Source: MGBC102946 sp022793145 (GTDB lineage Bacteria; Bacillota_I; Bacilli_A; RF39; UBA660). Taken from it: DNA of 15,918 nucleotides. The DNA lies in contig CANEDJ010000034.1 in NCBI GenBank assembly GCA_947426265.1, forward strand, positions 1 to 15,918, written 5' to 3'. Each line of letters begins with the position of its first letter. Position 1 is the stretch's first letter. The position numbers and the translations under genes were made by a program. Below, one piece after another: positions 7,047-14,985 of the stretch. Below the pieces are notes generated by a model. That model had not been told where the DNA came from, ran no database searches, and saw only the letters and a program-made list of their open reading frames with translations.

Positions 7047-7961
7047 ATGGATATTGAATATTTATGTTTTAGTGTTCCAAGTATAGATGGAACCGATGAT
7101 ATCATTCATGATGGTGATGATGAAAATACGATTTGGATAAAAACAAAAGATAGAGAATTAAGAGAAACAGCAGAACAAAATAATATGAGTATCGTTTTTG
7201 ATAGAACAACAAAAAAGTTTTATAAATTAGGAGAAGAATTTGATATTAGTGGCAAAGTAATTTTTCCAAGAAGTCATATTGCATATGAAAAAGAACTAAT
7301 ATCAAATATTTTAGAGCAAGGAGGAATTCCAATTGAGACCATGGAAGATTATGATAAAATCATTTATTGGCCTAATTTTATAAAACCAGTACATAGAAAG
7401 TTGGTAGTTACAACTTATAAAGAATTTATAGAAAACGCAGAAAGTTATAGAACAATGTTTCAAAGAATATTTTTAAAAACGGCTATAAAAAGTAGAATTC
7501 GTCATATTTTAACTGCCTTTGGAACCGTAAATATAGAAGGAGAAGATTTCTTTTTTACAAAACCTCCTTTATTTGACTTAAAAAAGGATGATACAATTTT
7601 TTTATCAGAAGCTTTTAAACCTATTTCAGACCCAGAAAATGATATGAGCTGTAAAGAATATCGTGTCTTTGTAGTAAATGACAGCCTTCTTAGCATTTCT
7701 AGGTCATATGTAGATTATGAAACGCAAGTTCCAGAAGCAGTAACTGCTTTTGCAGAACTTCAAATAAAGAGAATTTCAAAAGTTCCAGAATTTCCTAGTA
7801 GTTATGTGCTAGATATAGGACAGGTTTTGATGGACGGAAAAGAAGTCATTGATATGATAGAATTTAATCCAATTTGTAGTTCAGGATTAGAAGTAAGTCA
7901 TAAACTAGTAGAAGAAATATTAAAAAGAAGAAATGCACCAAAACAGTTTGTAAAAAAATAA
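7047..7961 (+). CDS. ATP-grasp domain protein, R2K-like
   Basis: The 304-residue cytoplasmic protein has the C-terminal half of an ATP-grasp enzyme in the style of the R2K group. K144 in FLKTAIKS would bind ATP. E188 in LSEAFKPI, R206 in KEYRVFVVN, D256 in YVLDIG, and E272 and N274 in MIEFNPICSSG provide the nucleotide and Mg2+ site. The N-terminal half (1-110) has FPRSHIAYEKELI and DYDKIIYWPN, typical of the pre-ATP-grasp domain in this group. Such enzymes join a carboxylate to an amine or thiol using ATP; the substrate here is unknown. AGGAG at 7034-7038 is eight bases before the ATG. It is the last gene of the operon, 36 bases after the TraB gene and before a clear terminator. Confidence 0.78.
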   Translation: MDIEYLCFSVPSIDGTDDIIHDGDDENTIWIKTKDRELRETAEQNNMSIVFDRTTKKFYKLGEEFDISGKVIFPRSHIAYEKELISNILEQGGIPIETMEDYDKIIYWPNFIKPVHRKLVVTTYKEFIENAESYRTMFQRIFLKTAIKSRIRHILTAFGTVNIEGEDFFFTKPPLFDLKKDDTIFLSEAFKPISDPENDMSCKEYRVFVVNDSLLSISRSYVDYETQVPEAVTAFAELQIKRISKVPEFPSSYVLDIGQVLMDGKEVIDMIEFNPICSSGLEVSHKLVEEILKRRNAPKQFVKK

Positions 7962-7981
7962 AAAGATTTTAAATGTTTCAT

Positions 7982-8017
7982 AAAGTGAATATATTAAAGT
8001 AATATATCGCTTTTTTT
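7982..8017 (+). terminator. Intrinsic terminator of the three-gene operon
   Basis: A stem of about 14 pairs with one bulged A (AAAGTGA-ATATATTA with TAATATATCGCTTT, loop AAG) is followed by a run of T residues (8011-8017). It ends the HMA/TraB/ATP-grasp transcript 20 bases after the stop. Confidence 0.8.
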
Positions 8018-8055
8018 ATCTATAATATATAGAAAATAATACCAACAAAAATAGG

Positions 8056-8084
8056 TTTGGAAATTTTCTAATCTATGATATGAT
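8056..8084 (+). promoter_or_regulatory. Promoter of the surface-protein operon
   Basis: TTTGGA (8056-8061) and TATGAT (8079-8084) are spaced by 17 bases, and TGA directly before the -10 makes it extended. The start of transcription would be about 20 bases before the ATG at 8113, so the 5' leader is short. Confidence 0.6.
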
Positions 8085-8112
8085 AGTGGTAATAAAAAGA
8101 AAGAGGTAATTT

Positions 8113-9393
8113 ATGAAAAAATGTCGATTATGGATAATATTTGGACTACTCATGCTATTTGGAATTACAAATGTAGAAGCAGCATCCTTTGGAATGAGTG
8201 CATCTAAAACAAGAGTAACTCCAAATGGAACTTTTACAATCTCTGTAGGAGGAGACTGTATTGGAAGAGTAAACTTAAGTATTAGCGGAGGGACCTTATC
8301 AACTTCGAGTGTTTGGGTAGAACAAAACTATCAAACTATAACTGTTCGCGCAGGAAGTAGTGGAACTGTTAAAATTGTAGCAACACCAGCAGCAGGATTT
8401 TCAGATGCAGATGCAAATGAATATGCACCAGGTGCTAGAAGTATTAATGTAGCGATTTCATCAGGAAGTACATCTTCTGGTAGCACGACAACGAAACCTC
8501 CAGTAGATACACGTTCAACCAATAACTTGTTAGCATCTTTAACGATTAACTCAGGAAACTTGAGCCCTAATTTTGATGCCAATACAGTAGAGTATCATGT
8601 AGACTTACCAAGCAATCAAAAATCTATAGTAGTGGATGCGAAACCAGCAGATGGAAAAGCGAGCGTTACAGGAACAGGAGAAGTGAATTTAAATCCAGGC
8701 GATAATACGATTAAATTAACTGTAACAGCCGAAAATGGAAGTGTAAAAGAATATACTATTTTTGCGTATGTAGAAGAAGAACCAGATGTTTACCTTTCTT
8801 ATCAGAAAGAAGAAATTGGGATTGTAAAGAACTTAAAAGGAGTAACCATTCCAACCGGGTTTGAAACAAAACAACACACAATTAATGACCATACATTTTC
8901 TGTTTTCTCAAATGGAAGTCTCACTTTCATTTATGGTATTAATTCTAAAAAAGAAAAAGGATTTTATCTATTTGATGAAGAATTAAATGAATGTACAAGT
9001 AAAATACTTCCAATTGCCATTCAAAACAAAACATTTTATTTGTATGATTTAGAACAAGAAAAAAAAGGATTCAAAAAAACAAAAGTCAATATCAATAATA
9101 TAGAAGTAGAAGGATATCAATTTGAAAAAGAATTTGCGCATTATTTCTTAATTCCAGTTTTCAATCATGAAGGAAAAAAAGTAGAATACTTATATGAAGA
9201 TACAGAGCAAACCTTTCAATTATATTCCAACTTTTTATCCATAACAGAAAAAGAATATCAAAACTTAAGAAAAGAAATGAAACAAAAAGATTGGATTATT
9301 TATGGATTAATCGGTTACTTTATTGCTAGTTTAGGTGGAATTATATTTTTATTCATAAAAAGAAGAGGTAAAAAAGATGAGAAAAAACATTAA
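8113..9393 (+). CDS. Membrane-anchored surface protein with Ig-like and cadherin-like modules
   Basis: The 426-residue protein has a signal peptide (about 1-23, cleavage near VEA-A). An Ig- or cohesin-like beta-sandwich follows at 25-115 (SASKTRVTPNGTFTISV, then TITVRAGSSGTVKIVATP). A Ser/Thr-rich linker at 115-136 leads to a cadherin-like beta-sandwich domain at about 138-220 (LASLTINSGNLSPNFD, VEYHVDLP, NPGDNTIKLTVTAENG). Residues 221-391 form an unrecognised globular part. A membrane helix at about 394-415 and a basic tail RRGKKDEKKH close it. It is therefore displayed outside the cell with the C-terminus inside. The start is supported by GAGG in the leader. The next gene starts 17 bases before its stop, so it is made together with the dockerin-bearing protease. 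Whether the first domain is a true cohesin that binds that dockerin cannot be decided here. Confidence 0.85.
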   Translation: MKKCRLWIIFGLLMLFGITNVEAASFGMSASKTRVTPNGTFTISVGGDCIGRVNLSISGGTLSTSSVWVEQNYQTITVRAGSSGTVKIVATPAAGFSDADANEYAPGARSINVAISSGSTSSGSTTTKPPVDTRSTNNLLASLTINSGNLSPNFDANTVEYHVDLPSNQKSIVVDAKPADGKASVTGTGEVNLNPGDNTIKLTVTAENGSVKEYTIFAYVEEEPDVYLSYQKEEIGIVKNLKGVTIPTGFETKQHTINDHTFSVFSNGSLTFIYGINSKKEKGFYLFDEELNECTSKILPIAIQNKTFYLYDLEQEKKGFKKTKVNINNIEVEGYQFEKEFAHYFLIPVFNHEGKKVEYLYEDTEQTFQLYSNFLSITEKEYQNLRKEMKQKDWIIYGLIGYFIASLGGIIFLFIKRRGKKDEKKH

Positions 9394-12300
9394 TTTTGTT
9401 AGTATCTTCATTCTCTTTTTCGCACTTCTTCTTCAAATTGGAAACTTATCAAATAAGGAGCCTGTTCAAATCACTCAAAATGGTAAAGTATATTCAAATT
9501 ATAATGAATTATATGGAGTAGAACCATTAAAGCGTGCACAAATTGTTTTTAACGACACCAAAAAATCACTCAAATATATTGCTGTATTTATCGAATTTAG
9601 TGATAGCGCTACATATCCAAATCACTTGGATGATGATGAAAGCGTTTCGAATGCAGAAATCATAATGAATAGTGATGAACTTTTTACAATGGATACCGTA
9701 ACAGGAAAAGTAAAAGTTCCATCATTTAAAAAATACTATGAAAGAGAAAGTTATGGAAAACTATCCATTACAACAGAATTTTTTCCAAAACAAAATGGAA
9801 AAGTAGTTTCTTATGTAGATCCTCATCCAATGGCATACTATCAAAAATATAGTGATTCAAATCCAATTGGATATAAAGACACCAATGAATCCTTGCAAAG
9901 AGAAACAGAACTTATCAATAATGCAACATCCTATGTATCTAGTCAAATTGAACAAGCTGGAATAAAAGCGACTGATATTGATACTGGAAATGATGGAATT
10001 GTAGATGCCATATCATTTTTTGTAGAAGGAAAAGGTGTACTAGATAATCCAGTCGGTTGGGGAGATTTATTATGGTCTCATAAAATGGATAACTATGGCA
10101 TAAGTGCAACCATATTAGGAAAAAGGGTTGTCTCTTATAACTTACTTTATGCCTATGATTATTCGGATGCAGCTGGATTATTTTCACTAAATAGAGGAAC
10201 TTATGGAACAATCATTCATGAATTTGGACATACCTTAGGATATGTTGATTTATATCGTTTTGCTCCATCCAAAGGAAATCCAGTCGGTTTCTTTGATATC
10301 ATGGGTTCAACAATCGGTTCTAATCCACAAAACTTTTTGACTTATTTTATCAGTGAATATAACCAAGCAACCAATTGGCACCAACCGTTACCAGTCATCG
10401 ATAAAACTACAACGAATATTACACTATCAAAACCAAATTTTACGGATTCCAATGAAAAAAGGGCAGTAAAAGTACAATTATCAAGTGATGGAGAAGAATA
10501 CTTTATCATTGAATATCATGATAAAAAAGATACCTATGAAGCATATTCTGTAGATGAAAGCGGAATTATCGTATATCGTGTCAATGAAAAAAATAAATAT
10601 TCAGGAAATAAAGAGGGCGGAGACCATGGAGAACTAGACCACATTTTTGTGTTTAGACCAAACGAGACTGGACTAGGAAATGGGAATGGAACTATCTCCC
10701 AAGCAACTCTAAACTTGAATCGTCCAAAACTTGGTAAGAATATCGATGTAGACAATCATGATTTTGATGCAGAAACAATCTATTACTCTAATGGAAACAA
10801 TTCTGGCATTATCATAGAAGTAATAAATCAAACATCAGACACTGTAACATTCAATGTAACTTTCCCAAACATCGGTGGAGATGGAACCGAAACATCTCCT
10901 TATCTGATTGGTGATGTTAATACATTTTTATATTTAATGCAATTGGATTCAAAAGGAAAATATTATCAACTAACAGCAGATTTGGATTTTAAAGATGTCA
11001 ATAATTATCCGAGTATGGAATTTTATGGCACTTTAGAAGGAAATGGACATACATTATCTAATATTTCTTCTAAAAATTCTGGAGTTTTTTATAATATTGG
11101 AGAATATAATGCTCGTGCGACTGTACAAAATCTATATATTGAAAATATAAAAAGTACAGGAACAGGAGATTCTATTGGAGGATTTTCATCGGTTATTACA
11201 AACGGAAAAATAAAAAACGTTCATGTCCTATCAGGAACCATTACAAATATTACCTCAATCAACGAACTAGCTTCTACGGGGGGATTTGCTGGAAACACTT
11301 TTTCTATTAGTAGTATTGAAGATTGCTCTGCTTCAACAACTGTAAGTGCCCCTAAAAATGTAGGAGGATTTATTGGAATTAATTCTAATACAATGATAAA
11401 AAATAGTTATTCCGAAAGTATTGTGAGTGGAGATAAAAATATAGGAGGATTTATTGGAATACAAAGTATAACAGAAGCCCCTTATAAAGTTCCAGAAAAT
11501 GTATATTATAAAAGCAATCTTTCAGCAGTAGGAGGACATGCTGGATTTCTTCACAATTTAACAATTCTTCCAGAACAAGATTTGGGAAAAGGAATTACTA
11601 AAATAGCAGCTTTAGAACAAGTAAGTGTTAAGAAAAATGAAACTATTTCCTATTCAGTAACACTTCCAACAACTTATGAAAGCAAAATGGAAAAACCAGA
11701 TATTGCAGAATACCAAACTGGACAACTAAAAGGATTACAAGCTGGAAATACAAAACTTTACTTGATATTTTCTATTGGAAGTAGAAAAATTGAAATCATA
11801 ACAGAAGTAACGGTTGTAGATAGTACTTTACCAGATATAGAAATAACAGAAATTATTTTGGATAAAAGTAAACTAGAATTGGAAGAAAATGAGCGAGTTA
11901 AACTAAACGTTATAATAAAACCAACCAATCATACCATGTCAAATTCTATGGACTGGAAATCGAGTGATACCAATATTGTTTCTGTAGATGAATTTGGAAA
12001 TTTGACTGCTATAAAGAGTGGAACAGCAACCATAACAGCCACTACTGTAAATGGAAAAAAAGCTGAATGTATTGTGACTGTAATCGTAGCTAAGAAATTG
12101 AATGAAAATGAAGTTTTAAACTCTTTTGGTTTAACAAAAAAAGAAAACTATGTAACAGGATTTCAAATAGGAAGTAATGTTGCCAATATAAGAAATAAAC
12201 TATCTAGCAATACCAAAGTAACATTATCCAGTTTCAAAAATGCGAATGGAGTAGAAATTACAAATGGAACCATTGCAACCAATATGAAATTTACACTTCG

Positions 12301-12538
12301 TTTTAATAATCAAGAATATCATTATACAGTTGTGGTTAAAGGAGACGTAAACGGTGATGGATTAATTTATGCAACGGATTATGTCAAAATTAAAAATCAC
12401 ATCATGGGAAAAACAACCTTAAATGGAGCTTATTTATTAGCTGCTGACATTAATAATGATAATAGAATTTATGCAACAGATTATGTTAGAATTAAAAACT
12501 ATATCATGGGAAAAGGAACGATAGAACAACAATTTTAA
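9377..12538 (+). CDS. Secreted M6-family metalloprotease with GLUG-like repeats, Big_2 domain and C-terminal dockerin
   Basis: This 1053-residue exported protein has a hydrophobic signal at about 8-22. The M6 (immune-inhibitor-A-like) protease domain has HEFGH at 281-285 within HExxHxxGxxD (D291), and a Met-turn-like DIMG at 307-310. A beta-helix region with GLUG-like repeats covers about 499-720 (twice GGFIGI, once GGFAGN). A bacterial Ig-like Big_2 domain lies at about 821-903 (WKSSDTNIVSVDEFGNLTAI). A small module at 904-988 leads into a type I dockerin at 989-1053 with two calcium loops, DVNGDGLIYATD and DINNDNRIYATD. The start ATG lies inside the end of the preceding gene with AGAGG eight bases upstream, so the two are coupled. 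The dockerin implies docking to a cohesin-bearing surface scaffold. Substrate could be host or dietary protein; this is inference. Confidence 0.9.
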   Translation: MRKNINFVSIFILFFALLLQIGNLSNKEPVQITQNGKVYSNYNELYGVEPLKRAQIVFNDTKKSLKYIAVFIEFSDSATYPNHLDDDESVSNAEIIMNSDELFTMDTVTGKVKVPSFKKYYERESYGKLSITTEFFPKQNGKVVSYVDPHPMAYYQKYSDSNPIGYKDTNESLQRETELINNATSYVSSQIEQAGIKATDIDTGNDGIVDAISFFVEGKGVLDNPVGWGDLLWSHKMDNYGISATILGKRVVSYNLLYAYDYSDAAGLFSLNRGTYGTIIHEFGHTLGYVDLYRFAPSKGNPVGFFDIMGSTIGSNPQNFLTYFISEYNQATNWHQPLPVIDKTTTNITLSKPNFTDSNEKRAVKVQLSSDGEEYFIIEYHDKKDTYEAYSVDESGIIVYRVNEKNKYSGNKEGGDHGELDHIFVFRPNETGLGNGNGTISQATLNLNRPKLGKNIDVDNHDFDAETIYYSNGNNSGIIIEVINQTSDTVTFNVTFPNIGGDGTETSPYLIGDVNTFLYLMQLDSKGKYYQLTADLDFKDVNNYPSMEFYGTLEGNGHTLSNISSKNSGVFYNIGEYNARATVQNLYIENIKSTGTGDSIGGFSSVITNGKIKNVHVLSGTITNITSINELASTGGFAGNTFSISSIEDCSASTTVSAPKNVGGFIGINSNTMIKNSYSESIVSGDKNIGGFIGIQSITEAPYKVPENVYYKSNLSAVGGHAGFLHNLTILPEQDLGKGITKIAALEQVSVKKNETISYSVTLPTTYESKMEKPDIAEYQTGQLKGLQAGNTKLYLIFSIGSRKIEIITEVTVVDSTLPDIEITEIILDKSKLELEENERVKLNVIIKPTNHTMSNSMDWKSSDTNIVSVDEFGNLTAIKSGTATITATTVNGKKAECIVTVIVAKKLNENEVLNSFGLTKKENYVTGFQIGSNVANIRNKLSSNTKVTLSSFKNANGVEITNGTIATNMKFTLRFNNQEYHYTVVVKGDVNGDGLIYATDYVKIKNHIMGKTTLNGAYLLAADINNDNRIYATDYVRIKNYIMGKGTIEQQF
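11361..11460 (+). repeat. Exact 19-base direct repeat in GLUG-like region
   Basis: The sequence TAGGAGGATTTATTGGAAT occurs at 11361-11379 and again at 11442-11460, 81 bases (27 codons) apart. Both copies encode GGFIG followed by I, the turn of two successive beta-helix repeats in the metalloprotease. The identity at DNA level suggests a fairly recent duplication or strong codon constraint. Confidence 0.7.
12365..12515 (+). repeat. Two dockerin repeat units
   Basis: Two copies of about 48 bases, offset by 102 bases (34 codons), encode YATDYVKIKNHIMGK and YATDYVRIKNYIMGK. Ala-Thr stands at the two usual specificity positions just before the last loop Asp in both copies, so the dockerin is internally symmetrical. 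That is the pattern associated with dual binding modes in clostridial type I dockerins. Confidence 0.75.
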
Positions 12539-12551
12539 TAATTTTAATTTT

Positions 12552-12576
12552 AGAGCTTTTTGATAAAGCTCTTTTT
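12552..12576 (+). terminator. Intrinsic terminator of the surface-protein operon
   Basis: A perfect 8-base stem AGAGCTTT/AAAGCTCT with loop TTGAT is followed by TTTT. It lies 13 bases after the TAA of the metalloprotease gene and before the next promoter. Confidence 0.85.
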
Positions 12577-12609
12577 CATGAAATTCCCATGAAACTATAA
12601 AGGATATGC

Positions 12610-12638
12610 TTGACAAAAAATTGCTTTCCCTGTAAATT
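12610..12638 (+). promoter_or_regulatory. Promoter of the zinc-ribbon gene pair
   Basis: A perfect TTGACA (12610-12615) lies 17 bases before TAAATT (12633-12638). The -10 is weak at four of six matches. Because the TTG at 12610 is part of the -35, it cannot be the start codon of the gene that follows. Confidence 0.6.
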
Positions 12639-12657
12639 TAAAATAGTGAGGTGTAAT

Positions 12658-13863
12658 ATGTATTGTAAAGAATGTGGAACAAAAAATAAAAAAGAAGCAT
12701 TATTTTGCGAAGAATGTGGAAAGAAATTAAAAGAAAAGAAAAAGGAATTCCAAGAAAGGAAACAGTTATCAAAGAAAACAAAATCTATCATTGGAATCAT
12801 TACAATAATTATCGTCTTTTTTAGTTTCAGCTTTATCTTTTTATCTTACATGCTATCTCCTAAAAAAGTGACAGAACGTTATATGGAAGCATTGGTAAAT
12901 GGAGATATCAATAAACTATATTCTTATTTAGAAATAAAAGGAGATAAGACTTTTATCTCAAAAGAAATATATCAAGAAATACTAAAAGAAAATAAAATCA
13001 TAAACTATCATATTACAGATATCGAATATGGGAACAATAAGCTAACAGCGTCTGCTTCCATTGTTTATACAGAAAAGGATAGTAAAGAAGAAAAAACAAT
13101 GAGAATATCATTAATAAAACAAAAAAAGAAATGGTTGTTATTTTTTGATGATTGGAGAATTTCTTCTTCCGAAACAAATGATAAAATTGTAGAAGATTTT
13201 AAAATCATTGTCCCGAAGAATGCGAAAATAACCTATGCTGGAATCGAGGTAAAAGAGAACTATTTAGATAAAAATAGTTCTACAGATACAACTGACATTT
13301 ATATTTTAAAACAAGTATTTAGAGCATCTACGAAAATAGTTGCTGAACTAGAAAATGGATATCAAATAGAAGATGAAATAACACCAAGCATTTATAAACG
13401 TTCTTACACTGTGAATGTATCATTGAATGATATCACAAAAGAAGAACAAGAAAAAATAAAAACGTCTATTAAAAATGACTTAACCATTTTATATGAAGGT
13501 GCGATTCAAGATAAGGGCTTTGATGATTTAGAGCACCTTAGTATAGAAAAAGGAAATACGGAAACAATTGAGAAAAAATATAATGCATTAAAAGAAAAAT
13601 TAAAGCAATCTTATAATATTTTAACAACCATTGAATTTACCAATATCACTTTATCAAGTGTGAAATTAGATGAATTTGGAAACTTGGAATTTCGTTTTAA
13701 AGCAAATTATCAATATGGCATTAAGTATTTAGATAGTGCTTCACAAGAACAGGTAAAAAGCAGGGGAAGTTATACGTATATGAATCTTTCATATCATATG
13801 AAGAATAAAACATATTATATTGTAGATGCCAATCATTTAGAAGATTATTTTTCTAGATATTAA
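12658..13863 (+). CDS. Zinc-ribbon membrane protein, TcaA/YvbJ-like
   Basis: From the ATG at 12658 the protein has 401 residues. A zinc ribbon at the very N-terminus uses C3, C6, C17 and C20 (YCKECGT, then FCEECGKK). A basic linker, one membrane helix at about 43-66, and an outer part follow. The outer part begins SPKKVTERYMEALVNGD and has NTF2-like and other alpha/beta repeats, as in TcaA/YvbJ-type proteins. In Staphylococcus TcaA affects teicoplanin sensitivity and cell-wall stress, which does not prove the same role here. GAGGTG (12648-12653) precedes the ATG. The longer reading from TTG 12610 is rejected because that TTG is the promoter -35. The second zinc-ribbon gene follows after 15 bases. 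Confidence 0.78.
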   Translation: MYCKECGTKNKKEALFCEECGKKLKEKKKEFQERKQLSKKTKSIIGIITIIIVFFSFSFIFLSYMLSPKKVTERYMEALVNGDINKLYSYLEIKGDKTFISKEIYQEILKENKIINYHITDIEYGNNKLTASASIVYTEKDSKEEKTMRISLIKQKKKWLLFFDDWRISSSETNDKIVEDFKIIVPKNAKITYAGIEVKENYLDKNSSTDTTDIYILKQVFRASTKIVAELENGYQIEDEITPSIYKRSYTVNVSLNDITKEEQEKIKTSIKNDLTILYEGAIQDKGFDDLEHLSIEKGNTETIEKKYNALKEKLKQSYNILTTIEFTNITLSSVKLDEFGNLEFRFKANYQYGIKYLDSASQEQVKSRGSYTYMNLSYHMKNKTYYIVDANHLEDYFSRY

Positions 13864-13878
13864 AAGGAGTGAAAAAAA

Positions 13879-14562
13879 ATGGCAAAATTTTGTATTAAGT
13901 GTGGAAAACCATTAGAAGAAGGAACAGAATGTACTTGTAGTAGCAAAGATACATTAACGCAAACGAAACAAGTTGCAAGAGGTTATGTAAATTTATTTTT
14001 AGAAATTATGAAAGGGCTAATGAAAGCTCCAATTGATACCATAAAAAAATATGGAGTAGAAAAAAACGTTGGATTTAGTATTATAGCAATGCTTTTCAAT
14101 TCTATTATTTTTGGATTATTCTTTTATTGTTTATTAAAAGAGGGGACAAGTGCATTCAGTTATGGTTTCTTTATCAGTAGGGATATTCCATTCATAAAAA
14201 CTTTATTGTTAGGTACTTTATTCATTGGAATAGGATTTGTAGTTACAATTTTTATGATTTATATATTAGCAGGTTCTATACTCAAAGCAAAAGCAGAACT
14301 TAAAGTTATCACATCTATGGTTGGAATATGTTCTATTATAATGACGATAGCACTTGCAATTTCTATCATTATCGTATTTCTTTCTATGAAGCTTGCTATG
14401 TTTATTTTATTTATTGCTAGTTTATTTTATTTTGTTTATTTATTACAAGGCATCAATGAAATTAGCAAAATAGATAAAAACAAACTTGCGTATGTATTTG
14501 TTCCAACGATTTGTGTTACCCTTTTTGTAGTTGTTTATATTGTTCCTAAAATCTTACTTTAA
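13879..14562 (+). CDS. Zinc-ribbon multi-pass membrane protein
   Basis: The 227-residue protein starts with a short Cys-rich ribbon (C5, C8, C18, C20 in FCIKCGKPLEEGTECTC). About five membrane helices follow, near 65-87, 107-133, 144-168, 170-190 and 204-224. The layout resembles Yip1- or DUF6574-like proteins that often sit beside TcaA/YvbJ-like genes in Firmicutes. The strong AAAGGAG just after the previous stop, the 15-base gap and the terminator behind it show it is the second gene of a two-gene unit. The function is unknown; a role at the cell envelope together with its neighbour is a fair inference. Confidence 0.75.
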   Translation: MAKFCIKCGKPLEEGTECTCSSKDTLTQTKQVARGYVNLFLEIMKGLMKAPIDTIKKYGVEKNVGFSIIAMLFNSIIFGLFFYCLLKEGTSAFSYGFFISRDIPFIKTLLLGTLFIGIGFVVTIFMIYILAGSILKAKAELKVITSMVGICSIIMTIALAISIIIVFLSMKLAMFILFIASLFYFVYLLQGINEISKIDKNKLAYVFVPTICVTLFVVVYIVPKILL

Positions 14563-14587
14563 AAGAAAGAAATCCTCTTTCTTTTTT
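14561..14587 (+). terminator. Intrinsic terminator of the zinc-ribbon pair
   Basis: A 9-base perfect stem AAAGAAAGA/TCTTTCTTT with loop AATCC, extendable by one pair, ends in a run of six T residues. It starts inside the stop codon of the preceding gene and ends only three bases before the ATG of the DUF4186 gene. Confidence 0.75.
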
Positions 14588-14590
14588 GAA

Positions 14591-14941
14591 ATGGATAGAA
14601 TAGAATTTATATTAGAACAACTACAAAAATCAACATTTAGAAGTAGATTTACATTAAGTCAAAAAGAAAAATTATATATAGAAGAAAAAGGAATGGATAT
14701 CGTAGAAAAGCATGCGTATGATTTTATACATACTCGTTTAACACCTTCTTTTATTCCGAATGATGGAAAACAGACTCCAATGAAAGGACATCCTGTTTTT
14801 TTAGCTCAACATGCAACAGCAACTTGTTGTAGAAGCTGCTTAGAAAAATGGCATAAAATAAAAAAGGGAAAAGAATTAACAAAAGAAGAACAAGAATATA
14901 TTGTAAGTGTTATTATGGCATGGATAAAAAAGCATAGATAG
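14591..14941 (+). CDS. DUF4186 family protein
   Basis: The 116-residue protein matches the DUF4186 pattern along most of its length. It has FRSRF near the start, HAYDFIHTRL (41-50), and the highly typical core IPNDGKQTPMKGHPVF followed by LAQHATATCCRSCLEKWH (71-88). The Cys-Cys-x-x-Cys and nearby His residues suggest a metal site; no function is established for the family that I can name. The natural start fits the family at ATG 14591, while TTG 14531 would add a tail overlapping the previous gene. No ribosome binding site precedes the ATG: that place is taken by the 3' arm of the terminator hairpin. It may be translated from a leaderless transcript or at a low level by readthrough. Confidence 0.85.
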   Translation: MDRIEFILEQLQKSTFRSRFTLSQKEKLYIEEKGMDIVEKHAYDFIHTRLTPSFIPNDGKQTPMKGHPVFLAQHATATCCRSCLEKWHKIKKGKELTKEEQEYIVSVIMAWIKKHR

Positions 14942-14985
14942 TTTTATAAAAATATGATACAATTTTTTTAGGAGAGTGAAAAGAT

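Noticed and set aside
8331..10755. Open frames on the minus strand inside the surface-protein genes
   Set aside because: They lie opposite well-supported coding regions, have no ribosome binding sites and show no family pattern.
12610..12657. TTG start giving the TcaA-like protein a longer N-terminus
   Set aside because: The TTG is the TTGACA -35 box, and the zinc ribbon begins right at the ATG at 12658 as in relatives.
14531..14590. TTG start for DUF4186 overlapping the preceding gene
   Set aside because: The added 20 residues are translated from the terminator hairpin and the end of the preceding gene and do not belong to the family pattern.
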